From Verrucomicrobiota bacterium (GTDB taxonomy: Bacteria > Verrucomicrobiota > Verrucomicrobiia > Verrucomicrobiales > DEV007), in the NCBI GenBank assembly GCA_020629815.1, contig JAHDCN010000006.1, forward strand, positions 1 through 20,777: a DNA stretch of 20,777 nt; not shown here. The letters run 5' to 3'. Positions within the stretch are counted from its first letter, which is position 1. More notes on this DNA, generated by a model. That model made no database searches and was not told the origin of the DNA. It was given only the letters and a program-made list of their open reading frames with translations.

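Overview
The window looks like a chromosomal segment from a PVC-superphylum bacterium (Verrucomicrobiota or Planctomycetota; I lean to Verrucomicrobiota). The clues are three gene types typical of those phyla. One is an ECF sigma factor coupled to a FecR protein with a LamG domain. The second is a PAS-AraC regulator. The third is a giant surface-type protein that opens with an 'ALEPRVLF' (LEPR-XLL-like) motif. The assignment rests on protein character only. I see no rRNA, tRNA, CRISPR array, insertion sequence or phage gene.

Layout. Positions 1-1790 (minus strand) hold a two-gene operon: an ECF sigma factor (1260-1790) overlaps by 4 bases with a membrane-anchored FecR/LamG protein (1-1263), which runs off the left edge. 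A 134-base divergent intergenic region follows. A PAS plus AraC-type HTH regulator (1925-2680, plus strand, TTG start) comes next, then a 191-base gap. The rest, 2872-20777, is one uninterrupted plus-strand reading frame of at least 5968 codons that runs off the right edge.

The giant protein begins with a very basic, non-hydrophobic N-terminus and the LEPR motif, followed by Asp/Asn-rich, almost cysteine-free beta-sandwich modules of DUF11 / fimbrial-isopeptide (D2) character. Its middle has a hierarchical design. Three module types (X, Y, Z) occur in that order three times, giving three diverged super-repeats at 6817-11820, 11821-14772 and 14773-18159. A fourth Y module starts at 18160. Nearly every module has Lys in its first strand, an Asp/Glu in the middle and Asn in its last strand, the arrangement expected for intramolecular isopeptide cross-links. 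One place in each Y module, between an 'EIxKRI..TS..HTG' motif and the 'GExVxYxIxVTxPEG' motif, carries different cargo in each cycle: short 'IDY.tGE' modules, a different spacer, or carbohydrate-binding-like jelly rolls. In the last, open cycle it holds a fibrinogen-like domain followed by further jelly-roll and PA14-like segments.

How they may work together (inference): the giant protein looks like a modular adhesin or cell-surface fibre; the sigma/FecR pair looks like a surface-sensing transcription switch; and the PAS-AraC protein, which lies immediately upstream of the giant gene in the same direction, is a plausible local regulator. No regulatory link is visible in the sequence itself.
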